From contig NZ_CP031842.1 of assembly GCF_003441615.1 (NCBI RefSeq), positions 248,001 to 312,000 of the forward strand: 64,000 bases of DNA, read 5' to 3'. Below, one piece after another: positions 36,165-44,838 of this stretch. Numbering within the stretch: position 1 is the stretch's first letter; the number at the start of each line of letters is the position of its first letter. The notes beneath the pieces are model-generated. The model did no database searches. It was given only the letters and a program-made list of their open reading frames with translations, and had not been told where the DNA came from. The translations under genes were made by a program, and so were the position numbers. Source of the stretch: Dechloromonas sp. HYN0024. GTDB taxonomy: Bacteria; Pseudomonadota; Gammaproteobacteria; Burkholderiales; Rhodocyclaceae.

Positions 36165-37089
36165 ATGGATATTTTTCTCCAGCAGATCATTAATGGTCTC
36201 GTTCAGGGCAGCATTTACGCGCTGGTCGCGCTCGGCTACACGATGGTCTACGGGATCATGGGGCTGATCAATTTTGCCCATGGCGAGGTGGTGATGATTG
36301 GAACGTTGGTCACCATTACCGTCGCCGGATCACTGATCAAGGCCGGCATGCCGGTGGCACTGGCCGGACTGGCCGGGCTGATGGCGGCGGTGCTGGTGTG
36401 CATGGCGCTTGGCTGGGCGCTGGAGCGCGTTGCCTATCGGCCGCTGCGCCATGCGCCACGTCTGACGCCGCTGATTACGGCAATCGGCATGTCTATTGTC
36501 CTGCAAAATTTGGCGATGATGATCTGGGGGCGCAATTACCTGACTTTCCCGGCCTTGCTGCCGAAAATTGATTTCGAATTGGCTGGCGCCAATTTCACCG
36601 CCATCCAGGTCATCATCGTGCTCGTCTCGGCGGCAACGATGGGGGGGGCTGCTTCTCCTCGTCTATCGCACCAAACTTGGCATGGCCATGCGCGCCACGG
36701 CGCAAAATCCGGCGGTGGCCAGTCTGATGGGCGTCAACATCAACCGCGTCATCGCTGCCGCTTTCGTCATCGGCTCGGCGCTGGGGGCGGTGGCCGGTGT
36801 CATGGTGGGCACCTATTACGAAATTGCTCACTACCAGATGGGTTTCATGCTTGGTCTCAAGGCTTTCACGGCGGCGGTGCTCGGCGGCATCGGCAATCTC
36901 GCCGGGGCCATGCTCGGTGGCATCCTGCTCGGCATCATTGAGGCGCTGGGTGCGGGTTATATCGGCGACCTGACCGGCGGCTTCCTCGGCAGTCACTATC
37001 AGGATATTTTTGCCTTCGTGGTGCTGATCGTCGTGCTGATGTTCAAGCCTTCGGGGCTGTTTGGCGAAAAGACGGGGGACCGGGCATGA
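36165..37089 (+). pseudogene. livH: LIV-type ABC transporter permease (LivH), frameshifted
   Basis: This LivH permease should be about 307 residues but is split. The first frame begins MDIFLQQIINGLVQGSIYAL and carries NFAHGEVVMIGTLV; it goes off frame after AATMGG. The second frame continues LLLLVYRTKLGMAMRATAQN and runs to the end with the conserved VLMFKPSGLFGEK. Eight G at 36641-36648 should be seven. The break lies just before the coupling loop, so as read the product would be inactive. The rest of the operon is intact, which favours a sequence error or slippage. Its stop overlaps the livM start. Confidence 0.88.
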
Positions 37090-38147
37090 AATCCAGTCAG
37101 TTTTTCCGGTCGGGTGCGGGTGTTGTGCTGGCTGCTGCGCTCCTCATTGCCCTGCCGTTTGTCGCTGCGCTGGGCGGGCAGGCCTGGGTGCGTATCCTCG
37201 ATTTCGCCATCCTGTACGTTTTCCTTGCCCTTGGCCTCAACATCGTCGTCGGTCTGGCCGGCCTGCTCGATCTCGGCTACATCGCTTTCTACGCTGTCGG
37301 TGCCTACACCTGGGCCTTGCTGGCCAGCCCGCATTTCGGACTGCATTGGCCGATCTGGGCGATTTTGCCGCTCGGTGCCGGGTTGGCCTGTTTTGCCGGC
37401 GTCCTGCTTGGTTCGCCGACGCTGAAGCTGCGTGGCGACTATCTGGCCATTGTGACGCTCGGCTTCGGCGAAATCGTCCGCATCTTTCTCAATAACCTCA
37501 ACGCACCAATCAATGTCACCAACGGCCCCCAGGGCATCACGCTGATCGATCCGGTCAGTTTCGGTGCTTTCAAGTTCTCGGGGACGACACAGATTTTGGG
37601 TTTTTCGCTGAGCGGTCCGCAGAAGTACTACTTCCTTCTGGTCGCTTTGGCCATCCTCGTTATCATCATCAACATCCGTCTGCAGAATTCACGGATCGGC
37701 CGGGCCTGGCAGGCCATCCGCGAGGATGAAATCGCCGCCAAGGCAATTGGTATCAACACGCGCAACCTCAAGTTGCTGGCCTTCGCCATGGGGGCCAGTT
37801 TCGGCGGTGTTGCCGGCGGCATTTTTTCCGCCATGCAGGGGTTTGTATCGCCGGAAAGTTTTTCGCTGATCGAGTCGATCATGATCCTGGCCATGGTGGT
37901 GCTCGGCGGCATGGGGCATATCCCCGGCGTCATCCTTGGCGCGGTGTTGCTGACAGTGTTGCCGGAAGTCCTGCGTTATGGCGTCGGCCCCTTGCAGATG
38001 GCGGTTTTCGGCAAGATGCTGGTGGATCCGGAAAGTCTGCGCATGCTGGTCTTCGGCCTGGCCCTGGTCCTCGTCATGCGTTTCAAGCCAGCCGGGCTGT
38101 GGCCATCGCCGGAGCGTCAGCGGGAATTGACTGAGGCCAAGTCATGA
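37086..38147 (+). CDS. livM: LIV-type ABC transporter permease (LivM)
   Basis: The 353-residue permease begins overlapping the livH stop (ATGA at 37086-37089). LivM motifs are LGLNIVVGLAGLLDLGYIAFYAVGAY (core NIVVGLAGLLDLGYIAFYAV), LKLRGDYLAIVTLGFGEIVR, and the coupling loop GRAWQAIREDEIAAKAIGIN. About ten membrane segments are visible. It works with LivH at 36165 and the ATPases that follow. Confidence 0.94.
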   Translation: MKSSQFFRSGAGVVLAAALLIALPFVAALGGQAWVRILDFAILYVFLALGLNIVVGLAGLLDLGYIAFYAVGAYTWALLASPHFGLHWPIWAILPLGAGLACFAGVLLGSPTLKLRGDYLAIVTLGFGEIVRIFLNNLNAPINVTNGPQGITLIDPVSFGAFKFSGTTQILGFSLSGPQKYYFLLVALAILVIIINIRLQNSRIGRAWQAIREDEIAAKAIGINTRNLKLLAFAMGASFGGVAGGIFSAMQGFVSPESFSLIESIMILAMVVLGGMGHIPGVILGAVLLTVLPEVLRYGVGPLQMAVFGKMLVDPESLRMLVFGLALVLVMRFKPAGLWPSPERQRELTEAKS

Positions 38148-38905
38148 GCCCCGTTCTGCTTGAGGCGAAAGCCATCGCCAAGCATTTTGGTGGCGTCAAG
38201 GCGTTGCAGGACGTCTCGTTGTCGATCCGCCATGGCGAAATTTATGGTCTGATCGGCCCGAACGGGGCTGGCAAGACCACCTTTTTTAACTGCATGACCG
38301 GCCTTTATGTGCCGGATGGCGGTGGTTTTGTCTTTGACGGCAAACCGCTCGTCGCCGATGCGCCGGATCAGGCCGCTGAGCGTGGTATCGCCCGCACTTT
38401 CCAGAACATCCGCCTGTTCGGCAACATGACGGCACTGGAAAATGTCATGGTCGGCCGTCACGTGCGGACTAGGGCCGGGGTGATCGGGGCGATGTTCCGC
38501 AATGCCGCGACGCGGGCCGAAGAGGCTGCGATTCGCCAGCGCGCCATTGATCTGCTGCACTATGTACGGATCGAGGAGCGGGCCGACGATCTGGCCAAGA
38601 ATCTCTCTTATGGTGATCAGCGCCGTCTGGAAATTGCCCGCGCCCTGGCCACCGAGCCGAAACTGCTTTGTCTGGATGAGCCGGCCGCCGGCATGAATGC
38701 CACCGAAACCGAACAACTGCGTGACCTGATCGATGGCATCCGTCGCGACGGCACGACCATCCTGCTCATCGAGCATGACGTCAAGCTGGTCATGGGCCTG
38801 TGCGACCGCGTTGCCGTCCTCGACTATGGCGCCTTGGTGATCGAGGATGTGCCGGCCGTCGTGCAAAAAGATCAACGCGTTATCGAGGCTTACCTAGGTG
38901 CTTGA
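38144..38905 (+). CDS. livG: LIV-type ABC transporter ATP-binding protein (LivG)
   Basis: The 253-residue ATPase has Walker A GPNGAGKTT, Q-loop ARTFQNIRLFGNMT, LivG-type signature LSYGDQRRLEIARAL, Walker B LLCLDEPAAGMN and H-loop LIEHDVK. The ATG overlaps the livM stop by 4 bp, and the gene overlaps livF by 8 bp. Compared with the first LivG (21027) the signature differs (LSYGDQ against LPYGLQ), so the two transporters belong to different subgroups. Confidence 0.95.
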   Translation: MSPVLLEAKAIAKHFGGVKALQDVSLSIRHGEIYGLIGPNGAGKTTFFNCMTGLYVPDGGGFVFDGKPLVADAPDQAAERGIARTFQNIRLFGNMTALENVMVGRHVRTRAGVIGAMFRNAATRAEEAAIRQRAIDLLHYVRIEERADDLAKNLSYGDQRRLEIARALATEPKLLCLDEPAAGMNATETEQLRDLIDGIRRDGTTILLIEHDVKLVMGLCDRVAVLDYGALVIEDVPAVVQKDQRVIEAYLGA

Positions 38906-39602
38906 AGTAACCGGACTCCACGTCGCCTATGGCGGCATTCAGGCGGTGCGCAGCATCACCTTCCACGTCAATGAGGGCGAAACGGTCGCACTGATTGGTG
39001 CCAACGGCGCTGGCAAGACGAGTACCTTGAAGGCGATTGCGCGGGTGCTCGATGCGGTCGGCGGTGATGTGCATTTTTGCGGCGAAAAGATCAGCCGCAT
39101 CGCGCCGCACGACATCATTCGCAAAGGCATCGCGCTCGTTCCCGAAGGGCGGGGCGTCTTTCCTCGTCTGACCGTGCTGGAAAACCTGCACATGGGGGCC
39201 TTTATCCGTACCGATCCAGCCGAGGTCGAAAACGATCTGCTCAAGGTCTACGGCTATTTCCCCCGCCTCAAGGAGCGCGCAGCTCAGCTAGCCGGCACCT
39301 TGTCCGGGGGAGAGCAGCAGATGCTGGCGATTGGTCGTGCCTTGATGAGCCGACCGAAGATGCTGCTGCTTGACGAGCCATCGATGGGGCTGGCACCCAT
39401 CATGGTCCAGAAGATCTTCGAGGTCATTCGTGCTGTCGCCGCTGATGGCATGACCATCCTTCTCATTGAGCAGAACGCACGGCTGGCATTGCAATCGAGC
39501 CAGCGCGGCTACGTCATGGAGAGCGGAGAGATTACATTCAATGGTGAATCGGCGATGTTGCTCGATGATCCCAAGGTTCGTGCCGCTTATCTCGGCGAAT
39601 GA
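38898..39602 (+). CDS. livF: LIV-type ABC transporter ATP-binding protein (LivF)
   Basis: The 234-residue ATPase has Walker A GANGAGKTS, VPEGRGVFPRLTVLENL, signature LSGGEQQMLAIGRAL, Walker B MLLLDEPSMGLAP and H-loop LIEQNA. The start is the GTG at 38898 inside the livG 3' end. It completes the second HAAT transporter, which has the canonical leucine/isoleucine/valine order. Confidence 0.94.
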   Translation: MLEVTGLHVAYGGIQAVRSITFHVNEGETVALIGANGAGKTSTLKAIARVLDAVGGDVHFCGEKISRIAPHDIIRKGIALVPEGRGVFPRLTVLENLHMGAFIRTDPAEVENDLLKVYGYFPRLKERAAQLAGTLSGGEQQMLAIGRALMSRPKMLLLDEPSMGLAPIMVQKIFEVIRAVAADGMTILLIEQNARLALQSSQRGYVMESGEITFNGESAMLLDDPKVRAAYLGE

Positions 39603-39633
39603 ATCGGATGCCCTCGTTCGGTCGGCGGTTTTC

Positions 39634-40479
39634 GTGAACGTCATCCCCTTCCCGTCGCTGGCCTGTCCGCTCGATGGGGCCCCGCTGTTCGGCCACGGCC
39701 CGGCCTGGCGCTGTGCAGCCGGCCACAGTTTTGACATCGCCAGCCAGGGCTATGGCAACCTGCTCCCGGTTCAGCAAAAGCGTTCACGCGACCCCGGGGA
39801 CAGCAAGGAAATGGTCGCTGCCCGCCGTCGTTTTCTCAACGCCGGGCATTACCAGCCGATTGCCGCCGCGGTCAGCCGGGCTGTGCTGGACGGACTTCCC
39901 GATGACGCGACGATCAGTTGCCTCGATGCTGGCTGCGGCGAGGGCTACTACCTGCGTCAGCTCGCTGCGGCGCAGGATAATGGACAAACCTTGGCGGTGC
40001 TCGGGCTGGATATTTCGAAGTGGGCAGTCCTGTCGGCGGCCAAGCAGGACCAGCGGCCGAACTGGATTGTCGGCACCAACGCCCATTTGCCCGTCCTGGC
40101 GAAGACGCTGGACCGGGTGCTGTGCATGTTCGGGTTTCCGGTCTATGCCGAGTTTGCCCGTGTTCTCAAACCTGGCGGCCGGTTGTTGCAGGTAGACGCC
40201 GGGCCCGACCATTTGCGCGAGCTGCGTGAAATCATCTACCCGGCGCTGAAACCCGAGCGCGCTGCTGATCAGCAGGTGCCGGCCGGCTTTTGTCGCCTGT
40301 CCATGGAAACCGTCCGTTTTTCCCTGTGCCTTGATAGTCAGGAACTGATTGCCGATCTGCTGGCCATGACGCCACATCTCTATCGTGCCAGCGCCGAAGG
40401 ACGGGGGCGAGCGGCAGCGCTGACCACGCTGGCAGTGACGGTGGACGTCCGTCTGACAAGTTTTGGCCGGGAAGCCTGA
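39634..40479 (+). CDS. rlmA: 23S rRNA (guanine-N1)-methyltransferase RlmA-like
   Basis: The 281-residue protein closely follows RlmA, which methylates G745 of 23S rRNA: GYGNLLPVQQKRSRDPGDSKEM, AGHYQPI, SAM motif CLDAGCGEGYYLRQL, LDISKWAV and LKPGGRLLQV. RlmA normally has an N-terminal zinc site of C-x2-C, C, H; here the first knuckle reads CPLD, so one ligand is Asp instead of Cys, while WRCAAGHSFD is kept. I place the start at GTG 39634, 32 bp after livF; the longer in-frame reading overlaps livF. Confidence 0.88.
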   Translation: MNVIPFPSLACPLDGAPLFGHGPAWRCAAGHSFDIASQGYGNLLPVQQKRSRDPGDSKEMVAARRRFLNAGHYQPIAAAVSRAVLDGLPDDATISCLDAGCGEGYYLRQLAAAQDNGQTLAVLGLDISKWAVLSAAKQDQRPNWIVGTNAHLPVLAKTLDRVLCMFGFPVYAEFARVLKPGGRLLQVDAGPDHLRELREIIYPALKPERAADQQVPAGFCRLSMETVRFSLCLDSQELIADLLAMTPHLYRASAEGRGRAAALTTLAVTVDVRLTSFGREA

Positions 40480-40569
40480 GTTCACCCGCGGTTTTTTAGC
40501 TGGATCAAACGATTTACCACCCGGCGGGAGGACAATGCCCGACATCGCCATTTACCGGAACGCCGAGCC

Positions 40570-41202
40570 ATGAAATTTCGCCACCTGTCCGCCGCACTGG
40601 CTGTCTTGTTGCTTGCCACCGCCCTGCTGGCCGACGAGGTAAAACCGGTCGATGCAGCACCAAAAATGGCTTTCGGACTGATGATGAAGCAGGGCGACCG
40701 GCTGATTTTCTCGCCTTGTCGTGACCGCAGTTACGCCAATGTCGAGGATGTCTCGCCCGATGGCAGTGTGACGGCGGTACTCACCAGCCTCGGTCTTGAT
40801 GCAGGCAAGCGGCTATACGTTGAACTGCTTGGCGTGCTCGATAACGGCACGCTGAAAGCCTCGGCCTTCAACATGGCGCGCGTCGAAGGGCGCTGCCAGA
40901 TGCCGGGGGGCAAGGAAGAGTCATGGAGGGCCGCCGGCAACGACCCCGCCTGGGCGCTGGTGGCGGGGGGCGAGCATGTCCGTCTGCAACGCTATGGCAA
41001 GCCTGATGTGGTGCTGCCCTATGCCGAATTCCGGATGGATGGCCGGTACGCCCGCTATGACGGGACTGGCGACAATCTCAAGCTGACAGTCAGTCTGGAG
41101 AAGACGATCTGTCGTGATGCCCAGGCCAATGGCGCTTTCGCCTGGACCGCGTCGGTCGGGGTGAACGGCCAGGTTCTCAAGGGCTGCGCCTGGCAGCGTT
41201 GA
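40570..41202 (+). CDS. Hypothetical exported protein
   Basis: The 210-residue product has a signal peptide (LSAALAVLLLATALLADE) and a mature domain with three cysteines (SPCRDRSY, EGRCQMPGG, KTICRD, plus GCAWQR near the end) and a repeated beta-strand pattern. The layout recalls the COG3650/META-like envelope proteins, but the match is not firm. It stands alone between rlmA and a convergent reductase gene. Confidence 0.65.
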   Translation: MKFRHLSAALAVLLLATALLADEVKPVDAAPKMAFGLMMKQGDRLIFSPCRDRSYANVEDVSPDGSVTAVLTSLGLDAGKRLYVELLGVLDNGTLKASAFNMARVEGRCQMPGGKEESWRAAGNDPAWALVAGGEHVRLQRYGKPDVVLPYAEFRMDGRYARYDGTGDNLKLTVSLEKTICRDAQANGAFAWTASVGVNGQVLKGCAWQR

Positions 41203-41238
41203 GCGTTCGCCGTGTTGTGACGCTTGGCTGGCTTCTGA

Positions 41239-42252
41239 TCAGGTCGTTGAGAAGGTGAAGGCGTCGGCGAAGAATTCTTCTTCCGGCAAGCCTTGCGCCA
41301 CGAAATCGCGTCTGGCCGCATCGATCATTACCGGTGCGCCGCAGGCATAGACCTGATAGCGGGATAAATCGGGGAAGTCGGTCAGCACAGCGGCATGGAC
41401 GAAGCCGGTACGACCACTCCAGGCATCATCGGCAGCGGGTTCGGAGAGCACCGGCACATAGGTGATATTGGCGTGCTCGGCCGCCCACTTTTCCGGCAAC
41501 TCGTTTTGGTAGAGATCGATGCGCGCCTTGGTGCCCCAGTAGATGGCTATCGGGCGCTGGCAGTTCTCGGCGATGGCGTGTTCGACGATGGCCTTGATCG
41601 GCGCGAAGCCGGTACCGCCGGCGAGCAGGATCATCGGCTTTTTTGAGTCTTCGCGCAGGTAGAAGCTGCCGTGCGGGCCATTGAAGCGCAGGATGTCGCG
41701 GACCTTGAGGCTTGAAAACACCTGTTCGGTGAACAGGCCACCCGCTACGTGGCGGATGTGCAGTTGCAGCACGGCATCATCGTGTGGCGCATTGGCCAGC
41801 GAATAGCTGCGTTTTTTGCCATCCTTGAGGAGGATGTCGATGTATTGCCCGGCCCAGAACTGCAGGCGTTCGTTGGCTGGCAAACGGAGGTGAAGTTCGA
41901 TGACATCCGGGGCCAGCTTCTCGAGCTTTTCGATACGCGAGGGCATGGTCTTGACCGGAATGTCGCGGGCCGAGCCGAGCTGCTTGCATTCGATAACCAG
42001 ATCGGACTGCGCCGTGGCGCAGCAGTAGAGCGTCAGGCCAGCGGCCTTTTCGTCGTCCTTGAGGGCGTGCGGCTGTGACTTGCCGTGGTCGACCTCGCCA
42101 CTCACCACTTTGCCCTTGCAAGCACCACAGGCCCCATCCTTGCAGCCATAGGGCAGGGTCAGGCCCTGACGCAGCGCCGCGTCGAGCAGGGTTTCGCCGC
42201 TTTCAGCCGCGAACTCGCGGCCGCTCGGCTGAACAGTGATGTGGTAGCTCAT
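41239..42252 (-). CDS. 2Fe-2S/FAD-dependent oxidoreductase (CDP-6-deoxy-glucoseen reductase-like)
   Basis: The 337-residue electron-transfer protein has an N-terminal plant-type ferredoxin domain with four cluster cysteines (YGCKDGACGACKGKV, then LYCCA), then a ferredoxin-NADP reductase module with flavin motif RSYSLAN, NAD-binding LLAGGTGFAPIKAI and CGAP near the end. The domain order matches AscD/UbiB-like CDP-6-deoxy-delta-3,4-glucoseen reductases and phenol/methane monooxygenase reductases. No monooxygenase or sugar cluster is nearby, so the partner is unknown. The ATG at 42252 has AAGGGG 6 bp upstream. Confidence 0.88.
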   Translation of the reverse strand: MSYHITVQPSGREFAAESGETLLDAALRQGLTLPYGCKDGACGACKGKVVSGEVDHGKSQPHALKDDEKAAGLTLYCCATAQSDLVIECKQLGSARDIPVKTMPSRIEKLEKLAPDVIELHLRLPANERLQFWAGQYIDILLKDGKKRSYSLANAPHDDAVLQLHIRHVAGGLFTEQVFSSLKVRDILRFNGPHGSFYLREDSKKPMILLAGGTGFAPIKAIVEHAIAENCQRPIAIYWGTKARIDLYQNELPEKWAAEHANITYVPVLSEPAADDAWSGRTGFVHAAVLTDFPDLSRYQVYACGAPVMIDAARRDFVAQGLPEEEFFADAFTFSTT

Positions 42253-42285
42253 AAAATCCCCTTGGTCGTCGGCTACAATGCCGGC

Positions 42286-43185
42286 GTGCAAAAAATCCTG
42301 ATTGTCGGCAGCGGAGACGTTGCCCGCCGCATTCTCTCCCGCCTTGCCCTGCGCCCCTCCCGTGCCCGCGTTTTCGCCTTGCTGCGCGATCCGGCACGGG
42401 CAGCCGCATGGCGTGACGCAGGAGCGACGCCGGTGCTGGCTGACCTTGACGACCGGGCCAGTTTGCAGCGCCTGGCCGGGCTGGCCGATGACGTGCTGCA
42501 TCTGGCTCCGCCGCCCGGCGAAGGCCGCTTCGACACCCGAACGCGCAATCTGCTGGCCGCTTTGAGCAAGGGCAAAAGTCTACCACGGCGACTGATCTAC
42601 GTAAGCACCACGGGGGTGTACGGCGACTGTGGCGGGGCGCAGATCGATGAAACACGCCACCTTAACCCCGAGAGTTCGCGGGCTGGCCGCCGGGTCGATG
42701 CCGAGAGCTGCCTGCGCGCCTGGGGGCTGCGCACCGGGGTCAGGGTCAGCATCCTGCGCGCCCCGGGTATTTATGCCGCCGACCGCCTGCCGGTCGACCG
42801 GTTGAGCCGGGGCATGCCGGCCTTGCGTGAGGCAGATGATGCCTACACCAACCATATCCACGCTGACGATCTGGCTGCTGCCTGTATTGCCGCCTTGCGT
42901 CACGGTGGTACCAACCGCGTCTACAATGTCGTCGATGATTCCGACCTGAAGATGGCTGACTATTTCGACCGGGTTGCCGATGCCTTTGCCCTCCCTCAGG
43001 CGCCGCGAATTTCGCGGGAGGAGGCCGAGCAACGACTGTCGCCGGTGCAGATGTCCTTCATGCGCGAATCCCGCCGCATCGGTAACGGGCGGCTTAAAAA
43101 CGAATTAAAACTGCGTCTTGCCTACCCGACGGTTGATGTCGGGATAGCTGATTCGCTAGCCAGGAGAAACGCATGCTTGTCGTGA
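42286..43185 (+). CDS. NAD(P)-binding epimerase/reductase family protein
   Basis: The 299-residue extended SDR-like protein starts QKILIVGSGDVARRI, a Rossmann GxGxxA loop, and has LIYVSTTGVYGDCGG and a downstream NHIHADDLAAACIAAL typical of SDR epimerases (YeeZ-like). The usual catalytic YxxxK is not evident (RVDAESCLRAW in its place), so it may bind nucleotide without epimerase activity. The start is the GTG at 42286. A TACAAT box at 42274-42279 sits only 6 bp before it, so the message may be leaderless. It overlaps the next gene by 13 bp. Confidence 0.82.
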   Translation: MQKILIVGSGDVARRILSRLALRPSRARVFALLRDPARAAAWRDAGATPVLADLDDRASLQRLAGLADDVLHLAPPPGEGRFDTRTRNLLAALSKGKSLPRRLIYVSTTGVYGDCGGAQIDETRHLNPESSRAGRRVDAESCLRAWGLRTGVRVSILRAPGIYAADRLPVDRLSRGMPALREADDAYTNHIHADDLAAACIAALRHGGTNRVYNVVDDSDLKMADYFDRVADAFALPQAPRISREEAEQRLSPVQMSFMRESRRIGNGRLKNELKLRLAYPTVDVGIADSLARRNACLS

Positions 43186-43589
43186 AGACGTTGCATATCT
43201 GGATGGTCATTTCATGGTTTGCCGGCCTGTTCTACCTGCCGCGCATCTTTGTCAATCTGGCCATGGTGCCGGCCGACAGTGTCGCCGAGCGTGACCGTCT
43301 GTTGCTGATGGCCGGCAAGCTGTACAAGTTCATGACGCCACTCGGCGTTCTGGCCATTGCCCTGGGTTTCTGGCTGTGGTTTGGCTACGGGTTTTCCGGT
43401 GGCTGGTTGCACGCCAAGACGACGCTGGTGGCTGTTCTGGCGGTGTATCACTGGCACTGCGGTCGCGTTCTCCAGCAGTTTCAGGGGGGCGGGAACAAGA
43501 AGACCCACATCTGGTACCGCTTTTATAACGAACTGCCGGTCATCGTCCTGTTGATCGTTCTATTCCTCGTCGTCCTCAAGCCATTCTGA
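43173..43589 (+). CDS. hemJ: HemJ/CopD-like membrane protein (protoporphyrinogen oxidase-like)
   Basis: The 138-residue protein has four hydrophobic helices. MLVVKTLHIWMVISWFAGLFYLPRIFV (core LHIWMVISWFAGLFYLPRIF) and the C-terminal YRFYNELPVIVLL match HemJ, the protoporphyrinogen IX oxidase. HemJ proteins usually read LPRLFVYHA here; this one reads LPRIFVNLA, so the second conserved His is missing and the assignment could instead be a CopD relative. It overlaps the preceding epimerase gene and lies 1 bp before the methyltransferase start. Confidence 0.78.
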   Translation: MLVVKTLHIWMVISWFAGLFYLPRIFVNLAMVPADSVAERDRLLLMAGKLYKFMTPLGVLAIALGFWLWFGYGFSGGWLHAKTTLVAVLAVYHWHCGRVLQQFQGGGNKKTHIWYRFYNELPVIVLLIVLFLVVLKPF

Positions 43590-43590
43590 C

Positions 43591-44733
43591 ATGAACAAAT
43601 ATTTTGCTATCTGCCCGCGCGGGCTGGAAGAACATCTGCTCGAAGAACTGCGTGACGTCGGCGGTGAAGAGTTGCGGACGACGCATGGCGGCGTTTTCTT
43701 CAGTGGTGACTGGTCGGTCTGCTATCGCGCCAACCTTGAATCCCGGCTGGCGACACGCATCCTGTGGCATATCGTCAAGGGACCGTACGCCAAGGAAGAC
43801 GATATCTATCGACTGGCCGTCCGCCAGTTGTGGCCGAATCATTTCGATGTGACGCGGACGATGCGCGTGGTGACGACGGCGATCAAGTGTCCGCTCAAAT
43901 CGCTCGACTTCGTCACGCTGCGTGTCAAGGACGCCATCTGCGACCGTTTTCGCGAGGATCGCGGTGACCGCCCGAATATTGAAACACGCCATCCGGATGT
44001 CAGCATCCATGTCTTTTTGTCCGAAAACGAATGCACGCTGTATCTCGATACTTCCGGCCAGCCCTTGTGGCAGCGTGGTTTTCGCAAGGCCAGCGTAGAT
44101 GCGCCGCTGAAGGAAAACCTGGCTGCCGGGATTCTGAAAATCACTGGCTGGAAGCCCGGCATACCCCTGGTTGATCCCATGTGCGGCAGTGGTACCTTCC
44201 TGCTTGAGGCGGTGCAGATTGCGCTCGACCGCGCCCCCGGACTGGATCGTGGTTTTGCCTTTGAAATGCTGCGCAATTTCGAGGCCCTCAACTGGGCGAA
44301 CATTCGCCAGGCCGCCGATGCTCGCGTCAAGCCGGCCGAGCCGATGGATATCCGGGGCTACGACATTGACGACAAGGCTGTGCGAGCGACCCGGCGCAAT
44401 CTTCAGGAAGCTGGCTTTGGCAATGTCGTGACGGTGGATCGGGAAGACCTGCTGGAAACACAGCCGCTCACCGATCACGGCATTCTGGTGACCAATCCAC
44501 CCTACGGTGAGCGGATCGGCGAACAGGATGAACTGGCCGCTTTCTATCCCGAGCTCGGTTCGGCGCTGAAAAAACATTGGGCTGGCTGGAACTGTTTCTT
44601 CTTCACAGCTGACCTGCGTTTGCCTAAACTGGTCGGACTCAAGCCGAGTCGCAAAACGCCATTGTTCAACGGTCCGCTCGAGTGCCGCCTGTTTGAAATT
44701 CGCATGGTCGCGGGGAGCAATCGCAAGCCGTGA
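43591..44733 (+). CDS. THUMP-domain RNA methyltransferase (RlmL/RlmKL N-terminal-like)
   Basis: The 380-residue protein has an N-terminal ferredoxin-like plus THUMP RNA-binding region (about 1-160) and a methyltransferase domain with SAM motif PMCGSGTFLLE and catalytic NPPYGER. This is the RlmL-type m2G methyltransferase of 23S rRNA. The E. coli enzyme is fused to RlmK (about 700 residues); here only the RlmL part is present, as in many betaproteobacteria. It follows hemJ by 1 bp. Confidence 0.92.
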   Translation: MNKYFAICPRGLEEHLLEELRDVGGEELRTTHGGVFFSGDWSVCYRANLESRLATRILWHIVKGPYAKEDDIYRLAVRQLWPNHFDVTRTMRVVTTAIKCPLKSLDFVTLRVKDAICDRFREDRGDRPNIETRHPDVSIHVFLSENECTLYLDTSGQPLWQRGFRKASVDAPLKENLAAGILKITGWKPGIPLVDPMCGSGTFLLEAVQIALDRAPGLDRGFAFEMLRNFEALNWANIRQAADARVKPAEPMDIRGYDIDDKAVRATRRNLQEAGFGNVVTVDREDLLETQPLTDHGILVTNPPYGERIGEQDELAAFYPELGSALKKHWAGWNCFFFTADLRLPKLVGLKPSRKTPLFNGPLECRLFEIRMVAGSNRKP

Positions 44734-44838
44734 TGGCTGCCATGCAGCAGGCATGGGATTTGATCCTCGTCAGCTTATGGCTTGAGCCGGCATGCGAGGA
44801 TGATGGTTTTGCCAAAATATAATTTCAGGAGATAGCAG

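Noticed and set aside
44818..44823. TATAAT box before the CoA-transferase gene
   Set aside because: It is only a few bases from the ribosome binding site, so the transcription start would fall in or after it, and there is no -35 at proper spacing.
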